From Chromatocurvus sp964613795 (GTDB lineage: Bacteria > Pseudomonadota > Gammaproteobacteria > Pseudomonadales > Halieaceae), in assembly GCA_964613795.1 (NCBI GenBank), contig CAZTJR010000011.1, positions 1 through 64,000 of the forward strand: DNA of 64,000 bases, read 5' to 3'. Below, one piece after another: positions 36,658 through 45,166 of the stretch; position 1 is the first letter of the stretch; each line of letters begins with the position of its first letter. The notes below the pieces were generated by a model that was given only the letters and a program-made list of their open reading frames with translations, searched no databases and was not told where the DNA came from. The position numbers and the translations under genes were made by a program.

Positions 36658-37176
36658 CTAGTACGGTACCGATGGTCCCCGCCACTCATCCCCTGTCTTC
36701 GTGCAGCGTTGTAACGCCGAGGTCGCATCGCCCCATCCTTCACAACGACTTTCGCCCGGACGGCCGCGATACCAATTCCAAAGCCCTTTGCAGGAAGCAT
36801 AGAGTTTGAAAAATAGCAGCACGGATTGAAGCTGGGCGGGAGTGATGGGCTGGTGGGAGCAAATTAACTTGTCGTCGCGCATGAAGCGCTCACTCAAACC
36901 AATCGCACAGAAAGCGTAAACCTCAATCTGCGAACCTCTCGCGAGGCGTCGGTCAAGCACCACGGCATCGAGCAGATCTCCTTCACCGCCTAACAGGCCT
37001 GGGACGGATCCATAGTTGAACGGACATGGAAACGGCGAAATAAAATCGACGTTTCCGGTGCTGCCCCGCTTCAGAAAGCTCCATTTCGGGATTTCGATCA
37101 CCACCTTGACTCGAGGTGTCTGCTTTGAAAGCGCAGCTGGCACGGAACCAGATGCTGGAGGCTGGATAGTCACCAT
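36658..37176 (-). CDS. inorganic pyrophosphatase family protein
   Basis: This 172-residue protein carries family I pyrophosphatase-like motifs: 'VVIEIPKWSFLKRGSTGNVDFISPFPCPFNYGSV', 'EGDLLDAVVLDRRL', 'DDKLIC' and 'FFKLYASCKGLWNWYRGR'. The metal-binding DxDxxD loop is altered to EGDLLD, as in a divergent subgroup, so activity on pyrophosphate is likely but not certain. It stands alone on the reverse strand between a PEP-CTERM gene and an amidase gene. Confidence 0.8.
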   Translation of the reverse strand: MVTIQPPASGSVPAALSKQTPRVKVVIEIPKWSFLKRGSTGNVDFISPFPCPFNYGSVPGLLGGEGDLLDAVVLDRRLARGSQIEVYAFCAIGLSERFMRDDKLICSHQPITPAQLQSVLLFFKLYASCKGLWNWYRGRPGESRCEGWGDATSALQRCTKTGDEWRGPSVPY

Positions 37177-37240
37177 AAAAGCTCGCTTCTTCGCCCCGCG
37201 TGTTCAATCCAGCTTACAAGAATCCGCCAAGGGGGAAAGG

Positions 37241-37318
37241 TCATTCTGAAGAAGCAGTGCTTATTGCAGCCGCCCCGGTGAGAGCGGCCAGCCCTGGCAT
37301 CAGAACGGGTCTGTTCAT
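37241..37318 (-). CDS. possible 25-residue peptide or gene remnant
   Basis: ATG at 37318 follows an A-rich AAAAAAAGGG ribosome-binding-like sequence and encodes MNRPVLMPGLAALTGAAAIS followed by TASSE and a stop. It looks like the signal peptide of a lost exported protein, or a very small secreted peptide. It lies between the amidase stop and the pyrophosphatase start on the same strand. There is no homology support. Confidence 0.25.
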   Translation of the reverse strand: MNRPVLMPGLAALTGAAAISTASSE

Positions 37319-37389
37319 GCGGTAACCCTTTTTTTGTTGCCCCGGCTGATCGGTATCTGTCCAAAAATGGCCGATAAGGCGCGCGGCCT

Positions 37390-39006
37390 CTACTCGGTGA
37401 CGCCCCGCATGGCGTCATCCAGCGGCGGCGTCGTGCGCGGCAGACGTCTCGCCTGTGTGCGCTGTTCAAAGGCATAGCCCAGCCCCAGCAGTGCCGGTTC
37501 ACTGAAAGCACGTCCAAGGAAGGAGACAGTCACCGGCAGGCCGCCGGCGGTAAACCCGGCCGGTACGATGAGGTCCGGGAAGCCGGTGAGGTTGGCGAGC
37601 GTTACCGGCGAGCCGCCAGAGCCCGGTGCGGAGCCCGGGTTCGGCTCCGGATCAATACGCTGCGGACGACGTGGCTGTGTGGGATAGACGATGGCATCCA
37701 GCCCGTGCTCGTCCATAAGTCCCTCAATGGTATCGCGCAGCAGCGGCAGGGCGTGATCGCGCACGGCCAGGTACTCTCTGTCGCTGAGCTCACCCCCGGC
37801 ATCCTCTTTCAGCATCAGCTGCCAGCGCGAGGGGTTCGGTATGTAGCCCTGCTCGCTGTCCGGCGCTGGCAGGGTCATTGCAGTGTCAATCAGTGCCCGA
37901 AGCGTTTTGGGATAGTCTGGCCCGGTCGTTTCGAGGTAGTCCGCGATCTGCGCGCGGAACTCGCGGTAGCGAATGGTGCGATAGAACTCACCGCGCGATG
38001 CCAGCAGCCACGACGGTAGCGCGATATCAACCAGCTCAGCGCCGGCATCGCGCATGGCTTGAAAAGCGGACTCCATAATCCAGTCCACTTCGTCGTCTGC
38101 ACCCATGAAGTCGCGCGCGATACCGAGCTTTGCGCCCTGCAGTGCCTCGTTATCAAGAAAGCGTGTGTAATCCTTGTGCGCGCGGCCTTTACTGCGCGCG
38201 GTTGCCGGGTCGGCAGGATCAACGCCCGCAACAATGCCCAGCGTGGCGGCGACATCGTATACGTGCCGCGCCATGGGACCTGCGGTATCAAACGACAGCG
38301 CCAGCGGGATGATACCGTCGCGGCTGACCAGGCCCAGAGTGGGCTTCAGGCCGACAATGCCATTGGCCGAGGAGGGCATGCGCACCGAGCCGCCGGTATC
38401 TGTACCGAATCCCACCATGGCGTAGGCCGCCGCGATGGCCGCGCCAGTGCCTCCGGATGAACCGGCGGGCGACCTGCTGGTGTCGTGGGGGTTATAGGTC
38501 AGCCCATCCAGCGAGTTCAGCGGTCCACCAGAGGCAAACTCGCTCATGTTCAGCTTGGCAATGATCACCGCGCCGGCATCACGCAAGCGTTTGACCAGAA
38601 AGGCATCGTCCGGCGGCACCGCGCCCGCGAGCATAAACGAACCCGCGGTTGTTGGCAGGTCGCGGGTATCGATGTTGTCCTTGAGCGCTACCGGGATGCC
38701 GTGCAGGGGGGAGCGAGGACCGCTGCGTTGGCGCTCCGCATCCAGCGCCCGGGCTTCAGCGAGCGCCGCCGGGTTGAGCTGCAGCACCGCGTTGATGCGC
38801 GGGCCAGTATCGTCATAGGCCTCGATACGACGCAGAAAGTGTCGCACGAGGGCTTCTGAGGTGATCTCTCCCCGCGCCAGAGCGCGATTAACGTCGTCGA
38901 TGCTGGCGCTGGATAACGCGGTGAGCTCCGCCCGCGCCGACAGTGACAGCAGCAGGCAGAAAGCCAGCAGCGTGAGATGGGTCAGACAAGGGCGGGACTG
39001 CAGCAT
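37390..39006 (-). CDS. amidase signature family enzyme, exported
   Basis: The ATG at 39006 gives 538 residues with a signal peptide (MLQSRPCLTHLTLLAFCLLLSLSARA). The in-frame ATG at 39036 would put ten extra residues ahead of it. The Ser-Ser-Lys triad is visible: Lys in 'PVALKDNIDT', the Gly/Ser-rich stretch 'SPAGSSGGTGAAIAAA', and the nucleophile in 'GTDTGGSVRMPSS'. The family hydrolyses amides such as peptide amides and acyl amides. Secretion suggests scavenging of external amides. It is not GatA: it is exported and stands outside a gatCAB cluster. Confidence 0.9.
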   Translation of the reverse strand: MLQSRPCLTHLTLLAFCLLLSLSARAELTALSSASIDDVNRALARGEITSEALVRHFLRRIEAYDDTGPRINAVLQLNPAALAEARALDAERQRSGPRSPLHGIPVALKDNIDTRDLPTTAGSFMLAGAVPPDDAFLVKRLRDAGAVIIAKLNMSEFASGGPLNSLDGLTYNPHDTSRSPAGSSGGTGAAIAAAYAMVGFGTDTGGSVRMPSSANGIVGLKPTLGLVSRDGIIPLALSFDTAGPMARHVYDVAATLGIVAGVDPADPATARSKGRAHKDYTRFLDNEALQGAKLGIARDFMGADDEVDWIMESAFQAMRDAGAELVDIALPSWLLASRGEFYRTIRYREFRAQIADYLETTGPDYPKTLRALIDTAMTLPAPDSEQGYIPNPSRWQLMLKEDAGGELSDREYLAVRDHALPLLRDTIEGLMDEHGLDAIVYPTQPRRPQRIDPEPNPGSAPGSGGSPVTLANLTGFPDLIVPAGFTAGGLPVTVSFLGRAFSEPALLGLGYAFEQRTQARRLPRTTPPLDDAMRGVTE

Positions 39007-39190
39007 GGCGCGTGGCTCCGATGGACTGAAAAGCATGAGCGTAACAGACCTCTGGCCGACAGACTGCCTATCTGTTGCTCGACTGCGTCTGAGTCAGGTC
39101 CACGGCTTTTCTAAAAACGCGATTGGGTGAGCCTGAACCGCGAGATGCTGCTTGCGCTCGATCAGACGGAACCGGCGCCGGCGTCGTTGT

Positions 39191-39853
39191 TCACCAGGGC
39201 AGCACCTCACCATTGCTGTGCCAGAATGTCCCCGACTTCTCCAGAGACAGCGCATCGATGCGAGCGAGCAGACCGGCTGCTGCCTCGTCGACGTCAATCA
39301 AGCCCCGATGGTCGGTCATGTCGGTGCGAACATAGCCCGGATGCAGCACCGCAACGCTGATGCCGCGCTCTGCCAGATCGTGGGCCAGGGATTTACCCGC
39401 AGCGTTCAGTGCGGCCTTGGACATGCGGTAGCCGTAGCTGCCACCGCTGTCATTGTCGGCAATGGAGCCCATGCGGCTGCTGATCAGCGCGAGTTTCGCC
39501 TTGTCACGCAGGGTTGGCAGCAGGGCGTGGACCACGAGCAGCGGTCCCAGCGCATTCACCTCGAATTGCCGGCGAATGGCCTGTGGGTCCAGCGTGTCGA
39601 GAGACACCGGGTGCATCATACCGGCGTTATTGATCAGGAGGTCGGTGGAGTCCGACCCCAGAACGGATGCCAGGCTGTCCAGCGAGGCCGCGTCGGTGAC
39701 GTCGACACCGTCGACCACCGCTACATCGAGTGCCTGCAGTTCGGCGGATCGCTGGCGGCAGGCGGCTGTGACGCGCCACCCGCTATCCGCGAGCTGACGA
39801 CTCAGTTCCAGTCCAATGCCGCGATTGGCTCCAATAATGACAGCGTTTCTCAT
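39191..39853 (-). CDS. short-chain dehydrogenase/reductase
   Basis: This 220-residue SDR has the cofactor motif 'GANRGIGLEL' at about 8-17, 'LLINNAG' at about 75-81, the catalytic 'SYGYRMSK' (Tyr and Lys) near residue 140, and 'LHPGYVRTDM'. The motif spacing matches CsgA/sniffer-like SDRs that act on carbonyl compounds with NADP(H). The substrate cannot be predicted. It is monocistronic as far as can be seen. Confidence 0.87.
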   Translation of the reverse strand: MRNAVIIGANRGIGLELSRQLADSGWRVTAACRQRSAELQALDVAVVDGVDVTDAASLDSLASVLGSDSTDLLINNAGMMHPVSLDTLDPQAIRRQFEVNALGPLLVVHALLPTLRDKAKLALISSRMGSIADNDSGGSYGYRMSKAALNAAGKSLAHDLAERGISVAVLHPGYVRTDMTDHRGLIDVDEAAAGLLARIDALSLEKSGTFWHSNGEVLPW

Positions 39854-39885
39854 GGGCGTAGTCTAGCGTAAACGGCGGGCTGGCG

Positions 39886-40080
39886 TTATCCCTTCCACAC
39901 CTCGCCGCACAATCGCACCCAGTTGCCGCCGATCACCTTTTCGATGACCCGGTCATTGTGCCCCCGCGATTTCCTGTAGGGCGTCCAGTCAAAGCTTGCC
40001 TGATGCCTCTGGAAAAGCCCAGTAGCGGCTGCGAGATACCTGTCCAGCGGGGTCTCACCTGCAGGTCACACCAGGTGAAT
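39886..40080 (-). pseudogene. C-terminal fragment of an M19-like dipeptidase at a scaffold gap
   Basis: The reverse strand ends an open frame at TAA 39886-39888. Its last residues, 'DWTPYRKSRGHNDRVIEK' continuing 'VIGGNWVRLCGEVW', resemble the C-terminus of M19 membrane dipeptidases. The remainder would lie to the right, in or beyond the N gap. If the gap is an artefact (see the 55-base duplication), only about 59 codons exist, directly behind the SelD stop and in the same frame, which would make this a gene remnant. The family call rests on a short stretch. Confidence 0.45.
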
Positions 40081-40235
40081 NNNNNNNNNNNNNNNNNNNN
40101 NNNNNNNNNNNNNNNNNNNNNNNNNNNNNNNNNNNNNNNNNNNNNNNNNNNNNNNNNNNNNNNNNNNNNNNNNNNNNNNNCGGCTGCGAGATACCTGTCC
40201 AGCGGGGTCTCACCTGCAGGTCACACCAGGTGAAT
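40026..40235. other. 55-base exact duplication flanking a 100-N gap
   Basis: Bases 40026-40080 and 40181-40235 are identical over 55 positions and flank 100 N. This is what a scaffolder leaves when two contigs end in the same unmerged k-mer overlap. The true sequence probably has one copy and no gap, or a strain-variable branch. Confidence 0.85.
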
Positions 40236-42494
40236 CGGCTCCAGCGCCTCGCCCTGGGGCAGCACCCGCCCGATGATCGCCGCGTGGTCATAGTCCAGCG
40301 TCTTCAGCGCCGCCAAGCAGGCCTTAGCATTGGCTGCCGGCACGCTGGCCAGCAACCCGCCGGCGGTCTGGGGGTCGAACAGCAGCGGGTAACGCGGGTG
40401 ATCGCTCATGCCTTCCGGGTTGCGCAGTGCTCGCCGCAGGCGCAGGTTCGCCGGCTGCAGTGAACTGAGGATGCCACTGGCGATGGTCTCCTCGGCGCCA
40501 TCGAGCACCGGCAGGGCGGCGAGGTCCAGCTCGGCATCGACCGCCGATGGCCGGGTCATTTCCAGCAGGTGGCCGAGCAGCCCGAAACCGGTGAGATCGG
40601 TGCAGGCGCTGGCGCCGTGCTCCAGCAGGCAGAGTGCACCCAGCCGGTTGGACTGACACATGGAGGTCAGCGCCGCATCGATCCAGCGTCCACGGGCCGC
40701 CAGTTTTGCATGGGCGGCAAACAGTGTCCCGGTGCCGATTGGCTTGGTCAGCAGCAGCACATCGCCGGCGCGCATGCCGCCCTTGCGCAGCACCCGACCG
40801 CCGTCGACATCCAGCAGCCCGTTCACGGCAAAGCCGAGGGCCAGTTCACGGCCCTCGCCGGTATGGCCACCGACCAGCGCACAATTGGCCTCGTTCAGGA
40901 CGGCCACCGCACCGGCCATCATCTGAAACACGGTATCCTCGATCTTGCTCTCCAGGCCAGATGGCACTGTGGCCACGGCGGTGGCACTCTGCGCCTCGGC
41001 CCCCATGGCGAAGATATCCCCCAGGGCATGGTTGGCCGCGATCTTGCCAAAAACATAGGGGTCGTTGATAACGGCGCGGAAGAAGTCGATGGTGTGCACC
41101 ACCGCCTTGCCCGGCGGCACCCGCAACACCGCGGCGTCATCTGGGTCACTCAGTCCAATCACTACATCGTCCCGCTGCACCGGCTTAAGCTGCTCGAGTG
41201 CCCGGGACAGCGCGGACGCGCCGACCTTGGCGCCGCAGCCACCGCAGCGCATGGCGACAGCGGAGATCGCCTGGGCCGCCTCTTCATTGTCGAGGGCGAT
41301 GCCGCGACCGGGATCAGCGGTCGTCTCCTCCATCGCCGGCAGCTCGCTGAATCGCTGCATGAAGCGCCGGTCAATCCAGTCCTTCCAACGCCAGACCCAG
41401 TCGCCTTCGATGCCCAAGGCGCCCCGGGAGGCCACCGCATGCCTGTCTCCGGTGCTGATCAGCGCGAGCCAGGTCTTCTGCGGGCGAAACGGTCGCGGCG
41501 CATGCCCCTGCACCGCTCGCCGCAGGTTGCGCGCCAGCGGCGGGCCCTGCCGCACGGCAAACACGCCAGCCTTTTCCCGGGGGTGATTCACGCTGGTGGC
41601 AATGTCGCCGGCGGCGAATACCCGATCGTCCGTGAGTGTCTGCAGCGTGTCGCGTACCAGTATAAATCCGCGCTCATCCAGCATCAGGCCCGTCTCGCGC
41701 AGCCAGGCGGCGCCGCCGGCCTGGGTGACCCAGACAATCTCGTCGGCATCGAGCCTGTCGCCTGCCGTGGTATGCACAACCCCGTTCGCGACCCGGTTGA
41801 CCGCAGATCTCCGGTGCAGGTGGATGCCCCGGTCTTCAATCTGCCGCTCAAAAGTGCGACGCACGCGGGCGTTGTGCGTGGGCAGCACATCATCACTCGA
41901 CGTGAACAGGTGGAATGCCAGCTCATCCGGATCGCGCCCGGCCTCGCGAAGCTCCCGGCGCAGCCGGTACTGCATCGCCAGGGTCAGCTCGACCCCCCCG
42001 GCACCGCCGCCGACCACCGCGACCCGCGTCGGCCCGGGGTGTTCACGAATGCGTGTCAGCAGCGCCAGCCAGCGGTCGTTGAACTGGTTGATCGGCTTGA
42101 CCGGCACCGCATTGTCCCTGGCGCCGGGCACCTGGCTGACCTGGGGTGCTGAGCCGATGTTGATCGACAGCTGGTCGTAGGGCACGGGTGGGCGGCTGCG
42201 GCAGAGCACCTGCTGGCCCGCCAGATCGAGCCCCACGGCCTCGTCGCGAAAAAAACGCGCTCCGGCGAATGCCGCCAGTCTCGCCAGGTCGATGTGCACC
42301 TGGTCGTAGTCGTAGTGCCCGGCAATGTAGCCGGGCAGCATGCCGGAGTAGGGCGTGTGTGTATCGCGGCAGATCAGCGTCAGCCGCACGCCGGGAATGG
42401 GCCGCATGCCGAAGCGCCTGAGGACACCAACATGGCTGTGCCCGCCGCCGAGGAGGACGATGTCGCGCAGAACGGGCTGGTCGGGTTGCTGCAT
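40221..42494 (-). CDS. selD: selenide, water dikinase fused to an NAD(P)/FAD oxidoreductase
   Basis: The ATG at 42494 gives 757 residues; 61 extra codons upstream have no domain match. Residues about 10-370 form a pyridine-nucleotide-disulfide oxidoreductase ('IVLLGGGHSHVGVLRRF', 'VAVVGGGAGGVELTLAMQY', 'DRVFAAGDIA'). From about 420 a complete SelD domain follows, with catalytic Cys in 'CGGCGAKVG' (Cys rather than selenocysteine), 'DFFRAVINDPYVFGKIAANHALGDIFAMGA', and 'LFDPQTAGGLLASVP'. SelD makes selenophosphate from selenide and ATP. The fused domain may supply selenide or relay electrons. It implies selenium use by this organism. Confidence 0.92.
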   Translation of the reverse strand: MQQPDQPVLRDIVLLGGGHSHVGVLRRFGMRPIPGVRLTLICRDTHTPYSGMLPGYIAGHYDYDQVHIDLARLAAFAGARFFRDEAVGLDLAGQQVLCRSRPPVPYDQLSINIGSAPQVSQVPGARDNAVPVKPINQFNDRWLALLTRIREHPGPTRVAVVGGGAGGVELTLAMQYRLRRELREAGRDPDELAFHLFTSSDDVLPTHNARVRRTFERQIEDRGIHLHRRSAVNRVANGVVHTTAGDRLDADEIVWVTQAGGAAWLRETGLMLDERGFILVRDTLQTLTDDRVFAAGDIATSVNHPREKAGVFAVRQGPPLARNLRRAVQGHAPRPFRPQKTWLALISTGDRHAVASRGALGIEGDWVWRWKDWIDRRFMQRFSELPAMEETTADPGRGIALDNEEAAQAISAVAMRCGGCGAKVGASALSRALEQLKPVQRDDVVIGLSDPDDAAVLRVPPGKAVVHTIDFFRAVINDPYVFGKIAANHALGDIFAMGAEAQSATAVATVPSGLESKIEDTVFQMMAGAVAVLNEANCALVGGHTGEGRELALGFAVNGLLDVDGGRVLRKGGMRAGDVLLLTKPIGTGTLFAAHAKLAARGRWIDAALTSMCQSNRLGALCLLEHGASACTDLTGFGLLGHLLEMTRPSAVDAELDLAALPVLDGAEETIASGILSSLQPANLRLRRALRNPEGMSDHPRYPLLFDPQTAGGLLASVPAANAKACLAALKTLDYDHAAIIGRVLPQGEALEPIHLV

Positions 42495-42702
42495 GCTGTG
42501 TTCCAGTGGCCAGGGCAAGACGTGGCGAGAGGGTGCCATGCTCCTCGATTCAGTGGAAGTCGCGGCGACAACCCGGGTTGCCATGCGCGGATAGCTGTCA
42601 CGGTCCGCGAGCTGTCGCGGCTTTCGGGCGTTGCCATGGGGATGGCACAATGGTCCGGCGCCGACGGGCATATACAATTCGAGAGACGAGGCGAGGACGG
42701 TG

Positions 42703-42936
42703 ATGGCACTGGATTTCCTGCAATGGCCGGCAATGCTGGTGACCGTGGTCGCTGTATGGCTGGTTGGCTACCAGAGCAGAACGGAGCGCAAGTACGGATT
42801 CTGGACCTTTCTGGCCAGTAACGTACTCTGGGTCGCCTGGGGCGTGCCTGCCGGGGCCTGGGCACTGGTCGTTCTGCAGTTTCTCCTGGCCGCGCTCAAC
42901 ATCCGCGGTATCCTCAAGAATGAGCCCGCCCGCTGA
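42703..42936 (+). CDS. small two-helix membrane protein
   Basis: ATG 42703, after GAGGACGG, gives 77 residues with two or three hydrophobic helices ('AMLVTVVAVWLVGYQ', 'FWTFLASNVLWVAWGVPAGAWALVVLQFLLAALNIRGI'). The N..W...G pattern resembles one triple of PnuC/SWEET-like transporters, but it is too short to be sure. It is divergent from selD and convergent with the LigD polymerase gene. No function assigned. Confidence 0.65.
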   Translation: MALDFLQWPAMLVTVVAVWLVGYQSRTERKYGFWTFLASNVLWVAWGVPAGAWALVVLQFLLAALNIRGILKNEPAR

Positions 42937-42944
42937 TGGCAGTG

Positions 42945-43847
42945 TCACTGCTGAAGTTTGTCGAGACGCTGTGAAAGGCTGTCCAGGCTACGCGCCCTCC
43001 GACGCATCGACGCCCAGGGGTCATCGCGTCCACTGATTGCCCGGAACAGGTTCTGCGCGTTGTAGCGCCGCGAATCCAGGTCGGGATCATCCAGCGCGGC
43101 GCGCGGTATCGGCGTTGCCACCGGTGCGCCGGGTTTTGCCCGCAGGCTGTAGGGTGCGATAGCCGTCTGGCCGTAGGCATTGCGCTGCACGTCGAGATAA
43201 AGGCGCCCCCCGCGCTTGTTCTTGCGCTGCGCCATCGTGTAGCGGTCGGGATGCCGCTCCAGCAGGAGCCGGGCGCAGTCGCTGGCGACCTTGCGCACTG
43301 CATCGAAAGCGTACTTGCGTTGCAGCGGTATCACCACGTGCAGGCCCCTGGATCCCGTGGTCTTGAGGTAGGCCGGTATCGACAGTTCGTCGAACAGCTC
43401 GAGGCAGTCCCGGGCCGCGGTGCGCACGGGCTCGAAATCATCTCCCGGTGGATCGAGGTCGAAGATCATCTGATCGGGCGTGTCTGGCCGGTCCAGCCGC
43501 GACAGCCAGACGTGATAGCCCAGGCAGGCCTGATTGGCCAGGTACACCAGCGACGCGCTGTTGTTGCACACCGGCACGGTCTGGCTGCCGTCACTGGTCT
43601 CCACGTCTGCGCGCCGGAACCAGTCTGGGAAATACGCCGGAGCCGACTTCTGGATGAAGCCCTCGCTGTCAATCCCGTCCGGGTAGCGCTCCATCGTCAG
43701 CGGACGCTCGCGCAGTGCCGGCAGGAGGTGCTCTGCCACCTTTTCGTAGTAGTCGATAACATCGCCCTTTGTCAGGCCGGTATCGGTATAGAACACCTTG
43801 TCACGGTGGCTCAGTTCCACGTGGTAGGATCCGAATGTGCGCTGCAT
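42945..43847 (-). CDS. ligD: LigD-type polymerase/primase domain protein
   Basis: This 300-residue protein matches the polymerase domain of bacterial NHEJ DNA ligase D: 'LTKGDVIDYYEKVAEHLLPALRERPLTMERYPDGI' at the start, catalytic Asp130 and Asp132 in 'MIFDLDPPG', and 'TTGSRGLHVVIPL'. It fills gaps and adds nucleotides at broken DNA ends. In most bacteria it is fused to ligase and 3'-phosphoesterase domains; here it is separate, 33 bases downstream of a phosphoesterase gene. No ligase domain or Ku is in the window. Confidence 0.9.
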   Translation of the reverse strand: MQRTFGSYHVELSHRDKVFYTDTGLTKGDVIDYYEKVAEHLLPALRERPLTMERYPDGIDSEGFIQKSAPAYFPDWFRRADVETSDGSQTVPVCNNSASLVYLANQACLGYHVWLSRLDRPDTPDQMIFDLDPPGDDFEPVRTAARDCLELFDELSIPAYLKTTGSRGLHVVIPLQRKYAFDAVRKVASDCARLLLERHPDRYTMAQRKNKRGGRLYLDVQRNAYGQTAIAPYSLRAKPGAPVATPIPRAALDDPDLDSRRYNAQNLFRAISGRDDPWASMRRRARSLDSLSQRLDKLQQ

Positions 43848-43880
43848 GGTTGTCTGCCTCCCGTGCCGCTGGCGCCGGAT

Positions 43881-44501
43881 TCAGTTGCCGGAATCCCCGC
43901 TGTCGTCATCCGCGGCGATGTCCTTCAGGCTGCGCTCTGTGAGCACGCTGTCCGGCTGGCTGCTAGTTGGCTTGCGTCGGGCATCGGCATGCTCATCCTT
44001 TTGCTTGATCAGCAGCCACTTTTCCTGGCCACTGTCCTGGCTGTCCGTGCGTATCAGGGCCCAGCCGCCCCTGAGTTTCCTGCCCCATAGCTCAACCTGC
44101 AGTTTGCCCGCCTTGAGTGCCCTGCTCGCTGAGACGGGCCTGTCGTCATTATCCCGGGAGCGGTTCTTCCAGGTGCCCGCGTCCCATACCATGACGGTGC
44201 CGCCGCCATACTCCTGCTGTGGTATCACGCCCTCGAAGTCGGCGTAATCCATGGGATGGTCTTCCGTTCTGACCGCGAGGCGGCGCTCACGCGGGTCCAG
44301 CGACGGCCCCTTGGGTACGGCCCAGGACATGAGGGCGCCATCGAGTTCCAGGCGGAAATCGTAATGCAGCTGCGAGGCAGCGTGTTTCTGAATCACGAAG
44401 ATGGGCCGGCTGGAAACCTTGCGGCCGCCGCTGCCCGTCGGTTCCGGGGAGCGGCGGAAGTCACGTCGATCGCGATAATGCCTGAGTCTGTCCTGGCTCA
44501 T
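43881..44501 (-). CDS. LigD-type 3'-phosphoesterase domain protein
   Basis: ATG 44501 gives 206 residues. The longer open frame upstream overlaps the DksA-like gene. Motifs 'FVIQKHAASQLHYDFRLELDG', 'SWAVPKGPS', 'RTEDHPMDYADFEGVIP' and 'YGGGTVMVWDAGTW' are those of the LigD phosphoesterase domain, which trims 3' ends for end joining. The C-terminal tail of about 45 residues is acidic and low in complexity. Paired with the polymerase domain gene downstream, it looks like a split LigD lacking the ligase part. Confidence 0.9.
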   Translation of the reverse strand: MSQDRLRHYRDRRDFRRSPEPTGSGGRKVSSRPIFVIQKHAASQLHYDFRLELDGALMSWAVPKGPSLDPRERRLAVRTEDHPMDYADFEGVIPQQEYGGGTVMVWDAGTWKNRSRDNDDRPVSASRALKAGKLQVELWGRKLRGGWALIRTDSQDSGQEKWLLIKQKDEHADARRKPTSSQPDSVLTERSLKDIAADDDSGDSGN

Positions 44502-44550
44502 GCTTGCGGCGCCTGCAGTGACTATCGATTTCGGGTAAACACGATGGCCG

Positions 44551-44949
44551 CTATAGCTGGCGCGCACGATCCGACGCCATGGCGTGGTTATGTTCCCACA
44601 TTTCCTTGCATTGAATGCAGCGCTCTGCCCAGGGCACCGCCCGCAGCCGCTCGGGATTGATGTCGACGCCGCAGTCCACGCACTGACCATACTGGCCCGA
44701 CGCGATCGCCGCCAGAGCGCGGTCGATGGCGTGCAGCTGTTCCACCCAGCGGCTTGCATTGGCGTGATTGATCCCTTCGAGCATATCCGCCACAGATTTG
44801 TCGCCCGGGTCGTTAACCTCTCCGGCGAGTTCCGAATAGGACGCCTTATCGCTGGCCAAAAGGTCCTCGCGGATCTCCGCGCAGAGTGTGCTGTAGCGCT
44901 GCTTTAGCTGTTGTTCGAAATCCTGTAGCTGCTGCCGGTTCAATGGCAT
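44551..44949 (-). CDS. DksA/TraR-type zinc finger protein
   Basis: ATG 44949 gives 132 residues: an N-terminal helical pair (about 5-80), then a zinc finger Cys90-x2-Cys93...Cys111-x2-Cys114 in 'CVDCGVDINPERLRAVPWAERCIQC'. These proteins insert into the RNA polymerase secondary channel. It is shorter than E. coli DksA (151) and lacks the clear Asp-rich coiled-coil tip, so it is a DksA-like paralogue. It is codirectional with the NHEJ genes, 49 bases upstream of the phosphoesterase gene. Confidence 0.87.
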   Translation of the reverse strand: MPLNRQQLQDFEQQLKQRYSTLCAEIREDLLASDKASYSELAGEVNDPGDKSVADMLEGINHANASRWVEQLHAIDRALAAIASGQYGQCVDCGVDINPERLRAVPWAERCIQCKEMWEHNHAMASDRARQL

Positions 44950-45166
44950 GTCGGCGCTCCTTTTCAACACTGCGTTAGGAAATACCGTAGTGCACAACGC
45001 GCGCCACTGCCAACTTCTGCACCGATCCCAGGCCTGAGACGTCACGCAGTTGCACCACGGGGGGCGTCTTCCCACGCAGGATAAAAAGGTGGTGTGCCCG
45101 TGGGCGCGCGGGCAGAGCCTTGGGGCGCGTTTCTTGTGCAACCGCGGTCCCGCGTGCGGACTGTCG

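Noticed and set aside
37310..37340. GGGT...ACCC followed by T7 as a forward terminator
   Set aside because: No forward-strand gene lies upstream and the stem is only four pairs with a long loop.
40066..40068. TGA between SelD and the in-frame dipeptidase tail as a selenocysteine codon
   Set aside because: SelD is complete before it, no SECIS-like hairpin was seen just after it, and the junction is at an assembly artefact.
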